Below, piece after piece: positions 5,931-9,935 of a stretch of DNA of 9,935 nucleotides. The stretch lies in NCBI GenBank assembly GCA_003450555.1, contig DMFQ01000288.1, positions 12,667-22,601 of the forward strand, given 5' to 3'. The position numbers were made by a program, and so were the translations under genes. Source of the DNA: Ktedonobacter sp. (GTDB taxonomy: Bacteria; Chloroflexota; Ktedonobacteria; Ktedonobacterales; Ktedonobacteraceae). Numbering within the stretch: position 1 is the first letter of the stretch; the number at the start of each line of letters is the position of its first letter. The notes under the pieces were generated by a model, which was not told the origin of the DNA, ran no database searches, and worked only from the letters and a program-made list of their open reading frames with translations.

Positions 5931-8900
5931 CTACGTTATGATCAATGTGACCGTGACCGTCTGAGCTGCTCCAACCGAGGGCGTAATCATTACCGTTGCC
6001 GTATACGATCCGCTGGTCATGCCGGTGACATCAACGTTAAAAGGAATGATAGAGGTCTGCTGATAATTATTACTTCCCTTGTTCAATCCCAGGGTCAACC
6101 AGGGTTGAGAAGGGGGACCCGCACTCCACGTCAACCCATCACCGCCGATATTCGTAAGGTTTACCGATTGTGCCTGTGGATTGACGCCGGCGGAGGTCGT
6201 GTATGCGAGGGTACTTGTATCAAGCTGCATAGCGGGTGGCGCTATGTTAATCGTGATTGGGATAGTAATAGGGCTACCAGCAACGATATTGCCCGTAATG
6301 GGATCAATGGCACTGACCGTCAAGCTGGTCGTGTAAGAAGTCCCGCCTGACACTCCACTTGCATTGACAATGACGTTATCAGCGGCGCTTGCTCCTCCTA
6401 ATAAATTGCTGCCAGCGCTGGCTGAAAGTGAGACAAAGGATGGCACGCCGGAACCGAGTGCCACCGTCCAGTTCAATGGCTCGCCGCCAGTATTATTAAT
6501 GCTGATGGCTTGAGACGTCGTTCCACTCGTGACATTGATCGTCAAGCCATTGAGAGCCGGATTTACTGTCAGGGAGGGTGCGGCTAGCACTGCGAGTGCC
6601 ACATTGACCGTTTGTGGGCTTCCCGTAATGGTGATACCCTTGCTGTCCACCGCTGCTATTGAAACGGCACCGTTATACGCTCCTACTACGAGCGACGCTG
6701 ATGTGACCGTTACAGCGAATGGCGTACTCCCTCCCGTGATAACTGCTGAGGAAGGGCTTACCGTTAGCCAGTTCTGGGTCACTGTCGGGGTAATGGTGAT
6801 ACTGCCCTGACAAGCCCCCGTGATACCAATGGTAAAGCTTCGACTGGTGGGATTAGGATTTGTGCCTACTTCAGCGCTAAAGTTCTTTTGCGATACAGAG
6901 CCTGTCTGCAGCGTACATGTGGGCTGGACAGTCAGTGTCACTATGATAACCTGTGGTGTACCTACGGACAGATGGGTCACACTGTCGATTGCGGTAATAG
7001 TTACCTGGCCTATATAGGTATTTACGCCCAGGCCAGCAAGCCTAATGCCTATATTCGTCGTTGCAGTAGAGTTTATGCCAACGTTCCCTGCGGAAGGCGT
7101 TGCGGTCAACCATGCTGCGTTTCCGGTGGATGCTGTCCAATGCAATGGGTGAGTACACGTGCCACTAGTGGTAATCGTCGCTGGCTGAGCTAGAGGATCT
7201 GGCTGACCTACCACTCCTGCGAAACTGAGGGCGCTGGGAGTACCTGCTATCGTACAAGGAGCCAGTACGATGAAATTTACCGGAATGTTTTGTGGGCTGC
7301 CAAGGACGGGATGCCCAGAAGCGTCTGTTCCAGTAATGGTCACCATGCCTGTGTAGGTATTGGGCATCAGGTCGTTAAGTATGATAACCGTTACATTCAC
7401 TGTCTTAGACTGATGTGAAGCAAGAGTACCAGCAGAGGGAGCAACAAAGAGCCATGCTCCCCCAAAATTGGTGGCAGCGCTCGCTTGCCAGTTCAGCGTA
7501 CCTCCACCTGAATTGGTAATGGTAATAGCCTGTCCTGGCGGACCGGGCTGACCAATGATACCGCTAAAGTTCATCAAGGCAAGCGAGGTCAGTAGTATTG
7601 GTGCAGTTGGTTGTCCCATTATAAAGGTCACAGGCATAGTCTGTGTGCCCGCTGACCAACTGAAAATGATGGAACCGCTATAGATGCCTGGTTTTAGTCC
7701 CTCAACATTGATGCTTACTGCGGGAAGGGACGGGGTAGTACCACTTGTATTGCCAATATGCAGCCAGCGCTCGCCATTATTTGTCGTAGCAATGGCATTC
7801 CACCGCAGCGGCGTGCTACAAGTCTGGGCAGCATTCACATTGATGGTCTTGGCGGCAGGCCCTGGTTGCAGATAGACATCAGTAAATGAGAGCACGCCTG
7901 GCGTTATCTGTAGAGCACACTGCGGCACAATAGTTAAGCTGACATAGATGTTTTGTGGACTATCCCTGGTCGGCGCCAGTTGCCGACTAGTAAATCTCAC
8001 GACACCGCTGTATGTACCCGGCAACTGGAGGCTACTATTGACCCCTATCTCTACAGCCTGACTGCCGCCTTTACTCACATCGCTCGATGTCGGAGTGATA
8101 GAAAGCCAGTCACTACTGGTGGAGGCGCTCCATTGTAGTGGTAAAACACCAGGATTACTCACAGTCAGGATCTGCGCGGGTGGATTGCTCCCACCATCAA
8201 CGCCTGTAAAGGACAATACTGCCGGCGTGAGCTGTAGAACCGCTTCGTGCCCTGGATCAAGTGGTGTCGTTTTCATCTTCACCGGCAGCATAACCTGCCC
8301 GGCATTGGATGTAAAGATTACCTGGGCTACATAGCCGCCCGGCTGCAGGTTCGAACGATTTGCTGCAATCGTCACCTGGATACTTTGTCCATTAGAAAAA
8401 GTGCCATTCTTCGGACTGAGCAGGAGCCATGATTGTGTCGCCGCGGTCTGCCAGGAGATTTGCCCCCCGCCTCCATTGGTCAATGTAATCGTTTTTGTGC
8501 TATTGGTGGCTTGATCGCCAGCGCCGAGATCAATGGCACCACTTGAAAGTAGCATATGTGGTGGTCGTAGAGAAGGAGTATGCCCTGTCACGATAATGGT
8601 AAAGGTTGCTGACTTGTGCATTATGGCGTCTTCCGCTCGTATGAGGTGCGAACCTGCCTGCCATTCCGCTTCAACTATTACCGTATCCGCGAAAGAACCT
8701 TTACCATCTGCCTGGATAATCGTGTTGCCCTCTGTGTCAACAACAGGAATAGTAGTATCACGCGTCAACCCAATATGACCGTGAGGACTAAAGTTAGAGC
8801 CTCGCAGGGTGATCACATTACCGAGTGCCACGCTGGCAGGTGTAACCTGCAGGGCTATCTCGTTTGCCTGGGACAATTTTTGCGCCAATGCTCCATGTCC

Positions 8901-9473
8901 CAGGGACAACACCACCCCGACAAGGCCGCCAAGCAGAACCGCTAAGAACATCAGTACACTTACCCAAAAAAAGATAGATGGTTGTCTACGTCGTGGGCTC
9001 GTTCGCGGGGACCGGGGTGGGATAGCTGTAAGAAGATATTCTGGTGGCAAGGGCACCGGCAGGGGCATACGTGGGATAGGCATGGAAGTCCGTGGCACCG
9101 CGGGAGTGCGAGGACGAGAATCTACAATTTTATGCCAGTTCCCACCCGGTCTGCCATCATCTGACTCTACGTCATCTAATGAATTATCAGCTATTCGTCC
9201 TGGAGGTATTGTACTATCCCTGCCCAGTCGTAGCGGTCTCTGTACAAGTTTTACTGTCTCCGAGGAAACTGAAGATAATTTCTTGAACGGCACCGTCTCT
9301 TGAGCATCACTTCTTAACGCAAAAAAGTGGGACACTTTGAGGGAACGAGGGCGCCTGGAGAGCATTGTTGTGGTACTTGTTGGGGAGGATATCAAGGTTT
9401 CGCCACAGATTGCACAAAAGTTTGCGAGTCCCGGTAGCGGCTCATCGCAATTTGGGCAACGTATTACTCTCAT
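5931..9473 (-). CDS. Zinc-ribbon membrane protein with eight extracellular BACON-like repeats
   Basis: Unnamed 1180-residue protein. In order: zinc ribbon 6-24 (CPNC...CAIC, CX2C-X10-CX2C); low-complexity Ser/Pro/Arg linker 30-163; one hydrophobic helix about 167-192 preceded by RSPRTSPRRRQ; an Ig/IPT-like domain about 205-297 (LQVTPASVALGNVITLRGSNF); then eight tandem BACON-like domains (about 306-1180) with the hallmark WL at W349, W456, W570, W674, W788, W902, W1125 and F1013 in repeat 7. By the positive-inside rule the zinc ribbon is cytoplasmic and the repeats are extracellular. BACON domains are known as Ig-like beta-sandwiches in surface and carbohydrate-associated proteins; no enzyme domain is visible, so adhesion, scaffolding or ligand sensing is inference. 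Start ATG has AGAGG seven bases upstream. The promoter overlaps a perfect palindrome, suggesting repressor control. No terminator is seen in the 21-base convergent gap with nfo. Confidence 0.85.
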   Translation of the reverse strand: MRVIRCPNCDEPLPGLANFCAICGETLISSPTSTTTMLSRRPRSLKVSHFFALRSDAQETVPFKKLSSVSSETVKLVQRPLRLGRDSTIPPGRIADNSLDDVESDDGRPGGNWHKIVDSRPRTPAVPRTSMPIPRMPLPVPLPPEYLLTAIPPRSPRTSPRRRQPSIFFWVSVLMFLAVLLGGLVGVVLSLGHGALAQKLSQANEIALQVTPASVALGNVITLRGSNFSPHGHIGLTRDTTIPVVDTEGNTIIQADGKGSFADTVIVEAEWQAGSHLIRAEDAIMHKSATFTIIVTGHTPSLRPPHMLLSSGAIDLGAGDQATNSTKTITLTNGGGGQISWQTAATQSWLLLSPKNGTFSNGQSIQVTIAANRSNLQPGGYVAQVIFTSNAGQVMLPVKMKTTPLDPGHEAVLQLTPAVLSFTGVDGGSNPPAQILTVSNPGVLPLQWSASTSSDWLSITPTSSDVSKGGSQAVEIGVNSSLQLPGTYSGVVRFTSRQLAPTRDSPQNIYVSLTIVPQCALQITPGVLSFTDVYLQPGPAAKTINVNAAQTCSTPLRWNAIATTNNGERWLHIGNTSGTTPSLPAVSINVEGLKPGIYSGSIIFSWSAGTQTMPVTFIMGQPTAPILLTSLALMNFSGIIGQPGPPGQAITITNSGGGTLNWQASAATNFGGAWLFVAPSAGTLASHQSKTVNVTVIILNDLMPNTYTGMVTITGTDASGHPVLGSPQNIPVNFIVLAPCTIAGTPSALSFAGVVGQPDPLAQPATITTSGTCTHPLHWTASTGNAAWLTATPSAGNVGINSTATTNIGIRLAGLGVNTYIGQVTITAIDSVTHLSVGTPQVIIVTLTVQPTCTLQTGSVSQKNFSAEVGTNPNPTSRSFTIGITGACQGSITITPTVTQNWLTVSPSSAVITGGSTPFAVTVTSASLVVGAYNGAVSIAAVDSKGITITGSPQTVNVALAVLAAPSLTVNPALNGLTINVTSGTTSQAISINNTGGEPLNWTVALGSGVPSFVSLSASAGSNLLGGASAADNVIVNASGVSGGTSYTTSLTVSAIDPITGNIVAGSPITIPITINIAPPAMQLDTSTLAYTTSAGVNPQAQSVNLTNIGGDGLTWSAGPPSQPWLTLGLNKGSNNYQQTSIIPFNVDVTGMTSGSYTATVMITPSVGAAQTVTVTLIIT
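5934..8558 (-). repeat. Array of eight protein-level BACON-like repeats
   Basis: Repeats of 104-114 residues: about 306-402, 411-517, 518-621, 623-738, 739-851, 852-964, 966-1079 and 1080-1180. Each follows the plan: strand with L/F near a 'LxFxGVxG' or similar motif, then 'T(I/L)TNxGGGxLxW', then 'WLxxxPSAG', then 'GxYxGxVxI(T/S)' and a final strand with alternating Val/Thr. The repeats have diverged strongly at both protein and DNA level, so this is an old array rather than a recent tandem amplification. Confidence 0.8.
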
Positions 9474-9480
9474 GGCTTTT

Positions 9481-9485
9481 CCTCT
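9481..9485 (-). promoter_or_regulatory. Ribosome binding site of the BACON-repeat gene
   Basis: The minus strand reads AGAGG followed by AAAAGCC and the ATG at 9473, a seven-base spacing. This supports the chosen start, which also gives a product that begins directly with the zinc ribbon. Confidence 0.6.
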
Positions 9486-9502
9486 GCAGCATAGAGATCA
9501 CC

Positions 9503-9525
9503 CTTGTACATGATAAGTGTACAAG
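9503..9525. promoter_or_regulatory. Perfect inverted repeat, candidate operator
   Basis: CTTGTACA (9503-9510) and TGTACAAG (9518-9525) are exact reverse complements separated by TGATAAG. The site lies 30 bases upstream of the BACON-repeat gene and overlaps its predicted -10 box and start point. It has no T-tract and so is not a terminator. This geometry fits a dimeric repressor; the regulator is not identifiable from the window. Confidence 0.6.
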
Positions 9526-9545
9526 AAATGGTGTTTAGCTGTCAA
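9516..9545 (-). promoter_or_regulatory. Promoter of the BACON-repeat gene
   Basis: On the minus strand: consensus -35 TTGACA (9540-9545), 18-base spacer, -10 TACACT (9516-9521). Start point near 9509, leader about 35 bases. The -10 box lies within the right arm of the inverted repeat at 9503-9525. Confidence 0.55.
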
Positions 9546-9572
9546 ATGTATCAAAAGAAATGTGTTGTGTGA

Positions 9573-9935
9573 ACCGGGGTGCTATGGCGTTCCGACATAC
9601 CCCAGTTCTCTCCTGCATCAGAACCCACACCTGTGCTATCTCAATCAGAACTGCTAACGTTTGTGAAACTACCGGCTGCCGATCCTACCCGTACCTCGGC
9701 CCCTATTTCTGGTGTACTTGCAGCCATAGATCCACCCACGCGGCTACCCAGAGAGGACACCCCTCTCCCTGCCGAAAAGCCGCGTCGCATCTCACGGCGC
9801 ATGCTTTAGCAATTATATCAATGCCGCTGTGTGGGCGCCAGATGGCACGCGCATCGCCTCGGGCGGTGTAGATACGACCGTCAAGGTCTGGGGCGCGGCC
9901 AGTGGAAGCACATTCCAGACGTACCGCGGCCATTC
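9573..9935 (+). pseudogene. Decayed WD40-type gene: linker and basic motif broken by a stop and frame change
   Basis: An open frame from 9573 (GTG at 9579 possible) reads as a Pro/Ser/Thr-rich linker such as those that follow a kinase or N-terminal domain, ending in PRRISRRML and a TAG at 9807-9809. From 9808, in another frame that has no ATG, the sequence reads SNYINAAVWAPDGTRIASGG and continues as a WD40 repeat to the edge. In proteins of this architecture that I recall from Ktedonobacteria, the basic motif is followed by a hydrophobic helix and a linker before the first WD40 repeat; both are missing here. The simplest reading is an internal deletion with a frame change, plus loss of the 5' end, since upstream there is only the promoter of the opposite gene. 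Alternatives: a sequencing error at the junction, or a WD40 gene starting at GTG 9829 without a ribosome site. Confidence 0.5.
9808..9935 (+). other. WD40 repeat coding segment (runs off right edge)
   Basis: The frame starting AGC at 9808 encodes one nearly complete WD40 blade: INAAVWAPDGTRIASGG, then DTTVKVWGAASG and TYRGH. These match the family pattern of 'V.WSPDG..IASGS.D.TV.VWD..TG' and the GH that opens the next blade. WD40 blades form beta-propellers used as protein-interaction platforms. One odd point: VWG replaces the usual VWD. Whether further blades follow cannot be seen. Confidence 0.75.

Noticed and set aside
5922..6350. 142-codon plus-strand frame at the 3' end of the BACON gene
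   Set aside because: Antisense to repeats 7-8, no domain and no ribosome site.
9241..9248. Second TGTACAAG octamer, also at 1369-1376, considered as extra copies of the 9503-9525 operator
   Set aside because: Single half-sites inside coding regions with no paired arm; consistent with chance.
9703..9933. 76-codon minus-strand frame at the right edge
   Set aside because: It is antisense to a clearly recognisable WD40 blade on the plus strand and has no domain features.

Overview
The window looks like Chloroflexota chromosome, most probably class Ktedonobacteria. The suggestion rests on three things: a NarL-type regulator fused to a kinase-like module, a zinc-ribbon membrane protein carrying a long array of BACON-like repeats, and a fragment in which an 'RRISRR' basic motif is joined to a WD40 repeat, an architecture I recall from Ktedonobacter-type genomes. 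Base composition is moderate and even. The assignment is inference; no rRNA or tRNA gene is present to settle it.

Layout. 1-1424 (minus) holds most of a hybrid signalling protein: degenerate NarX/DesK-like kinase module, then receiver, then LuxR-type DNA-binding domain in one chain, running off the left edge. 1425-1585 carries its probable promoter and a strong hairpin that should terminate clpB. 1586-4183 (minus) is a complete clpB disaggregase gene with a good sigma-A-type promoter at 4215-4243. Divergent from it, scpB (4331-4936, plus) appears to be leaderless, and an endonuclease IV gene (nfo, 4947-5909) follows 10 bases later, forming a chromosome-maintenance pair. Converging on nfo with only 21 bases between stop codons is a 1180-residue minus-strand gene (5931-9473) for a predicted single-pass membrane protein: cytoplasmic zinc ribbon, transmembrane helix, an Ig-like domain and eight BACON-like repeats outside the cell. 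Its promoter region (9474-9545) contains a perfect 8-bp inverted repeat overlapping the -10 box, an operator candidate. The right end (9573-9935, plus) looks like a decayed gene: a proline-rich linker ending in a twin-arginine-like motif hits a stop, and a WD40 repeat resumes in another frame.

Functionally, the centre is housekeeping (protein disaggregation, condensin, base-excision repair). The two flanks are lineage-specific accessory material: the degenerate hybrid kinase at left, the regulated BACON surface protein and WD40 remnant at right. I found no CRISPR array, insertion sequence, phage gene or RNA gene.
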